Shown: positions 1 to 6,004 of the stretch, one piece after another
Numbering within the stretch: the stretch's first letter is position 1
Layout of the letters: each line of letters opens with the position of its first letter
Origin: an uncultured Bacteroidota bacterium
GTDB taxonomy: Bacteria; Bacteroidota; Bacteroidia; B-17B0; Aurantibacillaceae
Reading direction: 5' to 3'
Assembly: GCA_903923915.1 (NCBI GenBank)
Contig: CAIXZI010000510.1
Coordinates: 1-6,004 of the forward strand
DNA length: 6,004 bases
Position numbers and translations under genes: made by a program
Notes under the pieces: generated by a model
What the model was told of the DNA's origin: nothing
Seen by the model: only the letters and a program-made list of their open reading frames with translations
Database searches by the model: none

Positions 1-180
1 AATCAAGCTAATCCAAGTCAAAAACGTGGAGACCCTAAGCATAACGATACTTACATGTCTATGACACTTAATTACAGTTACGTAATACGCGGGCACGGTA
101 GTTTCTATAAAAGCAGATACGGTTCTTTCTTCTTTGAAAAGAACAAAAAAAGATCTCGTAAAGTAAGGGCTAAATTCTAA
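1..180 (+). CDS. C-terminal end of a probable outer-membrane beta-barrel protein (5' truncated by window)
   Basis: An open frame enters at base 1 and ends at TAA 178-180, giving 59 residues of a longer protein. The segment around GDPKHNDTYMSMTLNYSYV has the alternating polar/hydrophobic and aromatic pattern of a last beta-hairpin. The 'G-[DN]-P-x-x-N-D-x-Y' turn resembles the end of Bacteroidota outer-membrane barrel proteins of the DUF6089 kind. The tail after the strand is very basic (KNKKRSRKVRAK) and ends in Phe. A terminal aromatic residue is common in barrel proteins, but such a basic extension is less typical. The family call rests on a short fragment and is an inference. The peptidase gene begins 22 bp downstream, so the two could share a transcript. 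Confidence 0.55.
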   Translation, partial: NQANPSQKRGDPKHNDTYMSMTLNYSYVIRGHGSFYKSRYGSFFFEKNKKRSRKVRAKF

Positions 181-202
181 TAGGGTTTACCGGTATTTTA
201 TT

Positions 203-1576
203 ATGAGAATTGCCATTTTACTGATATTTCTTGCCAATTTTTTGTTTGCTCAGAAAAATGAAGATTCTCTTAGTATTCGAAAAATTTATTCGTATCATTT
301 AACAGAAAGCGCTTCGTATGTAAACTTACATAGTCTTTGTAAAGATGTAGGCGCTCGTTTAAGCGGCAGCAAACAAGCTGAAAAGGCTGTAGAGTGGGCA
401 AAACAAGCTATGGTAAAAGCCGGGGCTGATACAGTTTATTTAGTTCCTTGCATGGTGCCGCATTGGGTAAGAGGTAAAAAAGAACAATGTTATGTAAACG
501 GTAACTCAAAAAACAATTTAGAATCATTTGCAATATGTGTTTTAGGTGGCTCGGTTGCAACACCAACACAAGGCATAACCGCTAAGGTAATTGAGGTATT
601 TTCTTTTGATGAGTTAGAGAAACTAGGCGCAGAAAAAATAAAAGGCAATATTGTTTTTTACAATGTATCGTTTGATCAAAATTTTGTGCATACCGGTAGC
701 GCTTATGGCAAAGCCGTTAAATACCGAAGCGGCGCATCTATGGCTGCAAAATACGGCGCTGTAGCATCTATTACAAAATCTATGACAACTTCTAATAATG
801 ATTTTCCGCACACAGGTACGATGAAGTATGATACTTTAGTTCAACAAAAAATTCCTGCATTTGCCATTAGTGCCAAAGGAGCCAAACGATTAAATACTCT
901 GCTATCACAAAATAAAAATTTAGAACTTCATTTGTTTTCTGATTGCAAAACATTGCCCGATGAGCCTTCTTACAGCGTTGTGGGCGAAATTAGAGGAAAT
1001 GAAACTCCAAACGAAATAATTGTAGTTGGCGGACACCTTGATAGTTGGGACCTTGGCGAGGGCGCACACGATGATGGCGCAGGCATTGTACAAAGTATAG
1101 AAGTTCTATCTTCTTTTAAAAAATTGGGGGTTAAAAATAAACGTACCATACGTGCTGTTGCTTTTATGAATGAAGAGAATGGAACGCGCGGTGGCAAAAG
1201 CTACGCAGCTATGGCGGCAAAAGAAAATAAAAAACATATTGCTGCCTTAGAAAGCGATATGGGAGGTTTTACTCCAAAAGCCATTGGCATTGATGCAAAA
1301 AAAGACACACTACTTTATTATAAAAAATGGCAACCACTTTTTGATCCTTATTTTGTTTTTATAAAACAAGGTGGTGGCGGCGTTGACATCGGTGAATTAG
1401 TAAAAGCGGGAGTGCCGCAATTTAGTTTAGAACCCGATTCGCAACGCTATTTTGATTTTCATCACACAGCAGATGATATTTTTGAAAACGTTAACAAACG
1501 CGAATTAGAATTAGGCGCAGCAACCATCAACTCATTTATTTATCTGATTGATAAATACGGAACTTATAAGAAATAA
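203..1576 (+). CDS. Exported M28-family zinc metallopeptidase, carboxypeptidase Q-like
   Basis: The 457-residue protein is close to the length of animal carboxypeptidase Q (plasma glutamate carboxypeptidase), a di-zinc exopeptidase that cleaves peptides or dipeptides. Residues 1-17 form a signal peptide ending F-A-Q, so it should be periplasmic or extracellular. Residues about 110-255 fit the protease-associated (PA) insert of this subfamily. The M28 centre is intact: H278 and D280 in GGHLDSWD, bridging D290 in HDDGAG, E324 (general base) and E325 (ligand) in MNEENG, D352 in ESDMGG, and H421 in FHHTADD. The GGGVDIGELVKAGVP stretch (390-404) closely parallels the matching region of carboxypeptidase Q, which favours that subfamily over ordinary M28 aminopeptidases. 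No type IX secretion C-terminal domain is visible. The start is chosen because the signal peptide begins there; there is no Shine-Dalgarno sequence. The exact substrate cannot be read from sequence. Confidence 0.93.
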   Translation: MRIAILLIFLANFLFAQKNEDSLSIRKIYSYHLTESASYVNLHSLCKDVGARLSGSKQAEKAVEWAKQAMVKAGADTVYLVPCMVPHWVRGKKEQCYVNGNSKNNLESFAICVLGGSVATPTQGITAKVIEVFSFDELEKLGAEKIKGNIVFYNVSFDQNFVHTGSAYGKAVKYRSGASMAAKYGAVASITKSMTTSNNDFPHTGTMKYDTLVQQKIPAFAISAKGAKRLNTLLSQNKNLELHLFSDCKTLPDEPSYSVVGEIRGNETPNEIIVVGGHLDSWDLGEGAHDDGAGIVQSIEVLSSFKKLGVKNKRTIRAVAFMNEENGTRGGKSYAAMAAKENKKHIAALESDMGGFTPKAIGIDAKKDTLLYYKKWQPLFDPYFVFIKQGGGGVDIGELVKAGVPQFSLEPDSQRYFDFHHTADDIFENVNKRELELGAATINSFIYLIDKYGTYKK

Positions 1577-1651
1577 TTCGTATATTTATCAGTAAAATAA
1601 GAGCTCTTGAGGCATTTAGATTTCTTTTTAACAAAATTTCTTTAATAAGTG

Positions 1652-1668
1652 AACGTTAAAAAAACGTT
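1652..1668. repeat. Short inverted/direct repeat AACGTT-A5-AACGTT in the intergenic gap
   Basis: Two copies of the self-complementary hexamer AACGTT flank five A residues in the 159-bp gap between the peptidase and transglycosylase genes. It could fold as a 6-bp hairpin with an A5 loop or act as a protein-binding pair. There is no T-run after it, so it is not a convincing terminator. The rest of the gap (1577-1735) is AT-rich, and I recognise no strong promoter in it. Confidence 0.3.
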
Positions 1669-1735
1669 ATTTATTAAAATATATTTATAGTATTGTAAAT
1701 GCAACATTTCTAACTAATGTGCGTTATTATATAAA

Positions 1736-3235
1736 ATGAGGAATTACCTTTTATACATACTTATTTTTTTAACCATTTTTTCGAGTGGATTTGCGCAGCA
1801 TTATACCGCGCAGGATGATCCTATTGCCGCCGCTTTAGATAGTTTGGCTACTAAAAAAGTGTTGGATAAATTATATGGAAAACCGGTGTCGTTTAAAAAT
1901 AAATTTGGCTACGCCGCAGATTCTATACCACGTTGCGAAGATTTTGTATATGAAAATCGCTTAGCCAAATTAGATGCAGCCTCTCCATTTGATTTGCAGT
2001 TTAACGCTACCGTAAAACCTTATCTTGAAATGTATTTGAGAAGGCGCACATTGGTAAGCAGAATGTTAGGTTTATCACAATTATATTACCCCATGTTTGA
2101 AGAGGTTTTTGATAAATACAATATCCCTTTAGAATTAAAAAATTTAGCTGTTATAGAATCTGCTTTAAACCCTGTGGCGCGTTCTCGTGCCGGTGCTGCC
2201 GGACTTTGGCAGTTTATGTACCCTACTGGAAAATTATATGGTTTAAATGTTACATCTTATATTGATGAACGTGCAGACCCATACAAGGCAACCGTTGCAG
2301 CTGCAGAATATTTACAGTTTTTATACAAAATGTTTAACGATTGGCAAATGGTATTGGCGGCTTACAATGCAGGTCCTGGCACTATTAACCGTGCTATTCG
2401 CCGTAGTGGAGGCAAAAAAACATATTGGGAAATCAGGCCTTATCTTCCTTTAGAAACTCAGGCTTATGTGCCGGCATTTATTGCAGCAAACTACGTGATG
2501 AATTATTATCCCGAGCATAATATTTATCCGGATGTACCTCGTAAAACCTACTTTGAATTAGATACCGTTGTTATTAAAGAACCACTGTCTTTTCAGCAAC
2601 TGGCAGGCGTTTTAGATGTAGCGGTTGAAGAAATTCAATATTTTAATCCTATTTATAAAAAGCAAATTATACCCGCGGGTGGTAATTTACTTACCATGCC
2701 CAAAAGCGTAATTGGTAAGTTTGTTACCAACGAAGAAGAAATTTATGCTATGCTTCGTAAACAAAGCGAAGAGCAAAAAATGCTGGTGCAAACACAAGTA
2801 AAAGAAATACAAATCTCACACGTAGTAAAGCCTGGCGAGCGACTTAGCACCATTGCACGCAAATATGGTGTTACCGTTGGCGATATAACTACCTGGAATT
2901 TAGTGGGTAAAAAAGGCTTAAAACCCGGCAGGCGTTTAGTTATTTATAAAGCCGAAAAGCCTATTTCACCTAAGGATACAACCGCTTCGGTAAAAAAACC
3001 TGACAATAATTTAGCTGATAAAAACGCTACTGCAGATAAAAAATTAGTTGCCGAAACTACGACTACAAGCGTTGATAATACGGCTGTTAAAGAAGATAGT
3101 TATACTGTAAAACAAGGTGATTATTTTTACAAAATAGCGCGCGAGCATAACATCTCTGTAGATGATTTGCTTCAATTGAACGGATTAAACAGAAATTCTA
3201 AGCTTTCTGCCGGTCAAAAATTAAAGCTTAAATAG
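1736..3235 (+). CDS. mltD: MltD-like membrane-bound lytic transglycosylase with LysM domains
   Basis: This 499-residue protein should cleave the glycan strands of peptidoglycan, forming 1,6-anhydromuropeptides in the periplasm. Residues 1-20 are a signal peptide (cleavage near GFA-Q). No lipobox cysteine is seen, so the mature protein may be soluble. The goose-type/SLT catalytic domain spans about 115-250: catalytic Glu is E141 in VIESALNP, followed by GLWQFM (156-161) and the AYNAGPG signature (209-215), with the ETQAYVPAFIAA helix at 240-251. Residues about 277-322 look like a degenerate LysM found in MltD proteins. Two clear LysM peptidoglycan-binding repeats follow at about 361-404 and 456-498, joined by a Thr/Lys/Asp-rich linker (405-455). 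The gene probably has its own transcript, given the gaps of 159 bp before and 181 bp after. The symbol reflects family resemblance; orthology to the E. coli enzyme is not proven. Confidence 0.93.
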   Translation: MRNYLLYILIFLTIFSSGFAQHYTAQDDPIAAALDSLATKKVLDKLYGKPVSFKNKFGYAADSIPRCEDFVYENRLAKLDAASPFDLQFNATVKPYLEMYLRRRTLVSRMLGLSQLYYPMFEEVFDKYNIPLELKNLAVIESALNPVARSRAGAAGLWQFMYPTGKLYGLNVTSYIDERADPYKATVAAAEYLQFLYKMFNDWQMVLAAYNAGPGTINRAIRRSGGKKTYWEIRPYLPLETQAYVPAFIAANYVMNYYPEHNIYPDVPRKTYFELDTVVIKEPLSFQQLAGVLDVAVEEIQYFNPIYKKQIIPAGGNLLTMPKSVIGKFVTNEEEIYAMLRKQSEEQKMLVQTQVKEIQISHVVKPGERLSTIARKYGVTVGDITTWNLVGKKGLKPGRRLVIYKAEKPISPKDTTASVKKPDNNLADKNATADKKLVAETTTTSVDNTAVKEDSYTVKQGDYFYKIAREHNISVDDLLQLNGLNRNSKLSAGQKLKLK

Positions 3236-3263
3236 AGTTTTTTAACTCCAAAAATCACTTTTT
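3235..3263 (+). terminator. Weak terminator-like hairpin after the lytic transglycosylase gene
   Basis: GAGTT (3235-3239, overlapping the stop codon) pairs with AACTC (3244-3248) around a TTTT loop. A T5 run starts at 3259, and further T-rich sequence follows to 3272. The stem is only 5 bp and the T-run is about 10 nt away, so termination here is plausible but weak. Confidence 0.27.
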
Positions 3264-3284
3264 CTATTTTTTCAAAAAATTAAT

Positions 3285-3307
3285 CTAATTAATTATCAAT
3301 CAATTAG
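3285..3307. repeat. AT-rich inverted repeat upstream of the PadR promoter
   Basis: CTAATTAATT (3285-3294) and AATCAATTAG (3298-3307) are complementary at 9 of 10 positions around a 3-bp spacer. It sits just upstream of the larger palindrome at 3315-3343. It could be an accessory regulator site or chance symmetry in AT-rich DNA. Confidence 0.35.
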
Positions 3308-3314
3308 AACTTAT

Positions 3315-3343
3315 TTTACTACTATGTTTTGCATAATAGTAAA
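3315..3343. promoter_or_regulatory. 29-bp palindrome, candidate PadR autoregulatory operator
   Basis: Left arm TTTACTACTATG (3315-3326) and right arm CATAATAGTAAA (3332-3343) are complementary at 11 of 12 positions across the 5-bp centre TTTTG. The centre contains the -33 promoter element, so a bound dimer would block sigma factor. PadR regulators typically bind dyads with ATGT/ACAT-like half sites, often at their own promoters. Here the inner half sites are ATG and CAT. The site lies about 75-100 bp before the PadR start codon. The symmetry is seen directly; binding by PadR is inferred. Confidence 0.62.
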
Positions 3344-3360
3344 CAAAACACTTATCTTTG
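3328..3360 (+). promoter_or_regulatory. Bacteroidota-type promoter for the padR-pspC transcript
   Basis: A TTTG -33 box (3328-3331) and an exact TAnnTTTG -7 box (TATCTTTG, 3353-3360) are separated by 21 bp, matching the Bacteroidota primary sigma factor consensus. Transcription would start near 3365-3368, leaving a leader of about 50 nt that is A-rich and lacks a Shine-Dalgarno motif. It is the best promoter match I found in the window. Confidence 0.75.
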
Positions 3361-3416
3361 CATAACAATTAACCAGTAAACTAAAATCGAATTAAAATAT
3401 AAACCAAAAATTAAAC

Positions 3417-3767
3417 ATGAAACAAACCATTAACACAGAAAACACACAATCTCAAATGCGCAAAGGCGTATTAGAATTGTGTACGTTATCGGTGTTGGCA
3501 ATTGGAGAGGCTTATCCAACCGAAATTATAGAACAACTTAAAAGTTCTAAAATGATGATTGTGGAAGGAACGCTTTACCCTTTGCTAACCCGTTTAAAAA
3601 ACGCTAATTACTTAACCTATCGTTGGGAAGAATCAACCTCGGGGCCACCTCGTAAATATTACAAGCTAACGGAAGAGGGTGAAACTCTATTAAGCGAGCT
3701 TGAAAAAACTTGGGATGAAATGGCACACGCCGTAAACAAACTACTAAAAGAAAATAAAACTAAATAA
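3417..3767 (+). CDS. PadR-family transcriptional regulator
   Basis: This 116-residue cytoplasmic DNA-binding protein has the usual length of short (subfamily 2) PadR repressors. The winged helix starts at MRKGVLELCTLSVL (14-27). The recognition-helix region is EGTLYPLLTRLKNANYL (50-66), and the wing is WEES..GPPRKYYKLTEEG (70-88), the most diagnostic PadR block. A C-terminal helix (about 89-112) should form the dimer interface. The start at 3417 is preferred over Met14 because short N-terminal extensions before MRKG are normal in Bacteroidota homologues. The gene follows a good promoter with an overlapping palindrome, suggesting autorepression. The PspC-domain gene begins 74 bp after its stop, with no terminator seen between, so the two are likely co-transcribed. 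PadR proteins are often paired with a membrane partner that modulates them. The ligand is unknown. Confidence 0.93.
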   Translation: MKQTINTENTQSQMRKGVLELCTLSVLAIGEAYPTEIIEQLKSSKMMIVEGTLYPLLTRLKNANYLTYRWEESTSGPPRKYYKLTEEGETLLSELEKTWDEMAHAVNKLLKENKTK

Positions 3768-3785
3768 AATATTAAAAACACAACC

Positions 3786-3836
3786 ATGAACCGAGCCTAC
3801 AGGCAAACACCATGGTGCAAAAACATAAAACAATAG
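3786..3836 (+). other. Possible 16-codon upstream ORF before the PspC-domain gene
   Basis: ATG at 3786 opens a 16-residue frame (MNRAYRQTPWCKNIKQ) that stops at TAG 3834-3836, only 5 nt before the preferred start of the next gene at 3842. Both ATGs sit in the same decamer AACCATGAAC (3782-3791 and 3838-3847). The region also holds the perfect palindrome CACCATGGTG (3808-3817). It could be a translated leader that couples or tunes expression of the downstream gene, or a chance remnant of a start-site duplication. No family resemblance is seen. Confidence 0.22.
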
Positions 3837-3841
3837 AAACC

Positions 3842-5587
3842 ATGAACAAAACACTAACCATAAATCTTGCAGGCTTAGTCTTTAATATTGAAGAAAACGC
3901 CTATCAGATACTGAAAGATTATTTAGCTGCCATAAAAAATCAGTTTAAAGACGAAGAAGGTTGCGAAGAAATTGTAGCTGATATTGAAGCTCGTTTAGCA
4001 GAACTATTAAAAGCTAAAACCAACGCAGACAAACAGGTTTTGGTAGATGAAGATATACATAGTGCCATAAACATTATGGGTAAGCCAAGCGATTTTGAAG
4101 ATACTACTTCGGATGAAAAACAAGCGGGTGCTGCATCAGGCAATCAAAAAAACAATTACTACAAAAGTAAAACTCGCCGTGTTTTTAGAGATGGCGATAA
4201 CAAAGTGTTAGGTGGAGTTTGCTCTGGTATTGCATCTTATTTTGATACAGATCCTTTATGGATTCGTTTAGCCTTAGTGGTTTTATTCTTTGGATTCGGT
4301 TCAGGGTTTATTTTATACATTATTCTTTGGATAATAATTCCGGAAGCTAAAACAACGGCTGAAAAGCTTGAAATGCGTGGCGATCCGATAGATATTAATA
4401 CAATTAGTCAAACGATAAAAGAAGAAGCTGAACAATTTAAAAATCGCGTACAAGATTTTGGAAACAGAAATCAAAGTGTGGGTAATAAAATTGGTAATCT
4501 TATTTACACCATTTTTAAAGGAATTTTTAAAGTGATTTCGAAAATTGTAGGCGGCTTATTTGTGTTATTTGGCATTTTGTTTTTTGTGATGCTTCTACTT
4601 GTTGTATTAAACGTTGGTAAAATAGAAGGGCTTACTATAAACGAATTTATACATGCGTTTACCGGCGAAAATTTTTCTATGTTTTGGTTTAAAACCGCGT
4701 TAGTTATGTGTATTGGTGTTCCACTTTGTATGTTTATTTATAAAGGCATGAAACTTGTTTTTGGCATCAAAACTTCATACCGTTGGTTAAACTTATCTGC
4801 AGGCGTAGTATGGCTTGTGGGCTTAGTAATGTGTTTGTATTTATCGTTAACTATACTAAATGATTTCTCTGACGAAGTACAATTAAAAAGACAAATGGAT
4901 GTACGTTTTACTAATAGCGATACATTAATTGTGAAGGCAGACAATAACTATAAAAAAGGTGATACCGATTTAGAATTTCCTATAGCTGGCGAACATTGGA
5001 TAGTTAATGATACTAAACAACCGTCTATTTGGTGGGGCAGACCACGTGTAAAAATTATTACTTCAGAAAACGATAGTGTATCTGTGTTTGTGGTAAAAAC
5101 AGCTGCAGGAAAGCAAAAGACCGAGGCCTCGTTGCGCGCAAAAAACATTAACTATAACGCTGCGCAGCAAGACTCGGTTTTATTGCTTAACACTAATTTT
5201 TCGTTCAGCATTGCAGATAAATATAGAGGTCAAGAAGTAGAAGTTTTAATTAAACTACCTAAAAACAAAATTATTTATTTAGATAACAGCGTAAAAAAAC
5301 TACTGTATGATATTGAAAATGTAAACGGCATTTTTGATAATGATATGGTAGGTAAATATTGGATGATGACCGCAAATGGCTTAACCTGCCTAAGTTGTAC
5401 CAAAGAAGAGTTGATGAATAATAATAAAGACGACGACGATACAGAACACATAATAAACATAAATGATAGCAATGCTACTGTGCATATCGACAAACATGGC
5501 GTGGAGGTAAACTCTAAAGATGCGCACGTACAAATTTCTTCAGAAGGAATTAAAGTAGAAGATAATACCAAAAAAGAAACTAAATAA
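3842..5587 (+). CDS. PspC-domain membrane protein with HAAS-like N-terminus, probable PadR partner/sensor
   Basis: The preferred product is 581 residues. Starting at 3842 (MNKTLTINLAGLVFNIEE) matches how Bacteroidota homologues begin; an in-frame ATG at 3812 would add ten unlikely residues. Residues about 1-88 are helical, with the pattern YLAAIKNQF..EEIVADIEARLAELL..INIMGKPSDF. This resembles the HAAS/DUF1700 domain commonly encoded next to PadR regulators. The PspC domain is at about 110-169 (RVFRDGDNKVLGGVCSGIASYF, then a hydrophobic hairpin ending WIIIPE). A charged amphipathic stretch (170-225) follows, then membrane segments near 232-259, 283-307 and 316-338. The rest (340-581) is probably periplasmic if PspC forms a two-helix hairpin. 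It contains a CxxC (C516, C519), an acidic/Asn-rich run (526-533) and a 16-residue tandem repeat (541-572). The role inferred is an envelope-stress sensor acting on PadR; no enzymatic motif is seen. Confidence 0.88.
   Translation: MNKTLTINLAGLVFNIEENAYQILKDYLAAIKNQFKDEEGCEEIVADIEARLAELLKAKTNADKQVLVDEDIHSAINIMGKPSDFEDTTSDEKQAGAASGNQKNNYYKSKTRRVFRDGDNKVLGGVCSGIASYFDTDPLWIRLALVVLFFGFGSGFILYIILWIIIPEAKTTAEKLEMRGDPIDINTISQTIKEEAEQFKNRVQDFGNRNQSVGNKIGNLIYTIFKGIFKVISKIVGGLFVLFGILFFVMLLLVVLNVGKIEGLTINEFIHAFTGENFSMFWFKTALVMCIGVPLCMFIYKGMKLVFGIKTSYRWLNLSAGVVWLVGLVMCLYLSLTILNDFSDEVQLKRQMDVRFTNSDTLIVKADNNYKKGDTDLEFPIAGEHWIVNDTKQPSIWWGRPRVKIITSENDSVSVFVVKTAAGKQKTEASLRAKNINYNAAQQDSVLLLNTNFSFSIADKYRGQEVEVLIKLPKNKIIYLDNSVKKLLYDIENVNGIFDNDMVGKYWMMTANGLTCLSCTKEELMNNNKDDDDTEHIININDSNATVHIDKHGVEVNSKDAHVQISSEGIKVEDNTKKETK
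5462..5557 (+). repeat. Tandem 16-residue protein repeat in the tail of the PspC-domain protein
   Basis: Residues 541-556 (NDSNATVHIDKHGVEV) and 557-572 (NSKDAHVQISSEGIKV) align without gaps. They share N, A, V, I, G and V at equivalent positions plus conservative N/D and V/I matches. The alternating pattern with a Gly turn suggests two rungs of a beta structure. The DNA copies have diverged, so this is an old duplication or convergent rung pattern, not a recent expansion. Confidence 0.55.
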
Positions 5588-5606
5588 TCACTCTAAAAAA
5601 ATTCTG

Positions 5607-6004
5607 ATGAAAAAAATAATCCTACTAATAGTAGCCTTACTTATGTTTGTGGTAACATTTGTTAAGGCTCAAACAGACGTTGAAAAAGCAAAAAAAATAG
5701 ATTCGCTTATACAAATTTATACAAACAAAAATATGTTTTGCGGATCTGTATTAATTGCTAAAGACGGAAAAACCTTACTAAGTAAAGGTTACGGCATGGC
5801 TAACTATAGTTACAATGTGCCTAATACAAATACCACTAAGTTTAAATTAGCATCTGTATCTAAGCAATTTACCGCCATGGCTATTATGATGCTGCAAGAA
5901 AAAGGCAAACTTAGTACAGATGATAAGCTAAGTAAATACGTTACTGATTATCCTTTAGGAGATAAAATTACCTTACATAATTTATTAACGCACACATCTG
6001 GTAT
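5607..6004 (+). CDS. Serine beta-lactamase-like hydrolase (class C / PBP4* fold), 3' end beyond window
   Basis: The frame opens at ATG 5607 and runs off the window after 132 complete codons. Residues 1-22 form a signal peptide ending V-K-A-Q, so the enzyme is exported. FCGSVLIAKDGKTLLSKGYGMAN (44-66) is the typical beta-hairpin of the Beta-lactamase family (Pfam PF00144). S83-V-S-K86 in LASVSKQFTA is the SxxK motif with the nucleophilic Ser and base Lys. MMLQEKGKLSTDDKLSKYV and ITLHNLLTHTSG (121-132) are the next conserved blocks. The YxN and HxG-type motifs would lie outside the window. Members include D-aminopeptidases, esterases and penicillin-binding-like proteins, so antibiotic resistance should not be assumed. 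It starts 19 bp after the PspC-domain gene, without a visible promoter, so it may be the third gene of that transcript. Confidence 0.9.
   Translation, partial: MKKIILLIVALLMFVVTFVKAQTDVEKAKKIDSLIQIYTNKNMFCGSVLIAKDGKTLLSKGYGMANYSYNVPNTNTTKFKLASVSKQFTAMAIMMLQEKGKLSTDDKLSKYVTDYPLGDKITLHNLLTHTSG

Noticed and set aside
970..1197. 75-codon minus-strand frame inside the peptidase gene
   Set aside because: It is antisense to the conserved zinc-binding region of the M28 peptidase, and its Pro/Ser-rich product resembles no family.
1599..1608. Perfect palindrome AAGAGCTCTT after the peptidase stop
   Set aside because: It has no loop and no following T-run, so it cannot act as a terminator hairpin. A 10-bp palindrome alone is weak evidence for an operator.
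1688..1695. TAGTATTG as a -7 box for the transglycosylase gene
   Set aside because: It has one mismatch to TAnnTTTG and no TTTG at the right distance upstream, so it is too weak to call in such AT-rich DNA.
2247..2453. 68-codon plus-strand frame inside the lytic transglycosylase gene
   Set aside because: It is an out-of-frame overlap of the conserved SLT domain, whose own frame is intact and clearly the coding one.
3812..3841. Upstream in-frame ATG at 3812 as the start of the PspC-domain protein
   Set aside because: The ten extra residues (MVQKHKTIET) are polar and unlike homologues, which begin at the MNKT..INLAG segment. The ATG also lies inside a palindrome.
5275..5571. 98-codon open frame on the minus strand
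   Set aside because: It lies wholly within the PspC-domain gene, has low-complexity Ser/Leu/Phe composition typical of antisense shadow frames, and has no recognisable domain.
5607..6004. Antibiotic resistance beta-lactamase
   Set aside because: The SxxK block fits the broad serine hydrolase family (peptidases, esterases). The visible fragment has nothing specific to resistance enzymes, and later motifs are outside the window.

Overview
This is an AT-rich window with one coding direction (+) from a member of the Bacteroidota. Four things support that assignment: secreted proteins whose signal peptides end in F-A-Q or K-A-Q, start codons preceded by A/T-rich sequence with no Shine-Dalgarno motif, a TTTG / TAnnTTTG promoter, and a characteristic PadR plus PspC-domain membrane protein pair. 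I cannot assign a genus.

Layout. Bases 1-180 hold the last 59 codons of a probable outer-membrane beta-barrel protein. Only 22 bp later lies an exported M28-family metallopeptidase of the carboxypeptidase Q type (203-1576), with all zinc ligands present. After a 159-bp gap comes an exported MltD-like lytic transglycosylase with C-terminal LysM domains (1736-3235). The next gap (3236-3416) is the main regulatory region: a weak terminator-like hairpin, an AT-rich inverted repeat, and a good Bacteroidota promoter whose -33 box lies in the centre of a 29-bp near-perfect palindrome. That promoter should drive a PadR-family repressor (3417-3767) and a large membrane protein (3842-5587) with a HAAS-like helical N-terminus, a PspC domain, further membrane helices and a probable periplasmic C-terminal domain. 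A serine beta-lactamase-like hydrolase starts 19 bp downstream (5607) and runs off the window.

How the genes fit together. Every recognisable product except PadR is exported or in the membrane, so the theme is the cell envelope: outer-membrane barrel, periplasmic peptidase, peptidoglycan lytic enzyme, membrane stress-type sensor and penicillin-binding-protein-like hydrolase. The most informative unit is the PadR/PspC pair. I infer a small autoregulated circuit: PadR binds the palindrome over its own promoter, and the membrane protein, through its HAAS-like N-terminus, may modulate PadR in response to an envelope signal. The families are recognisable. The operator, the sensor role and a 16-residue tandem repeat in the protein's tail are readings from this sequence. 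I see no mobile element, CRISPR array, tRNA or rRNA.
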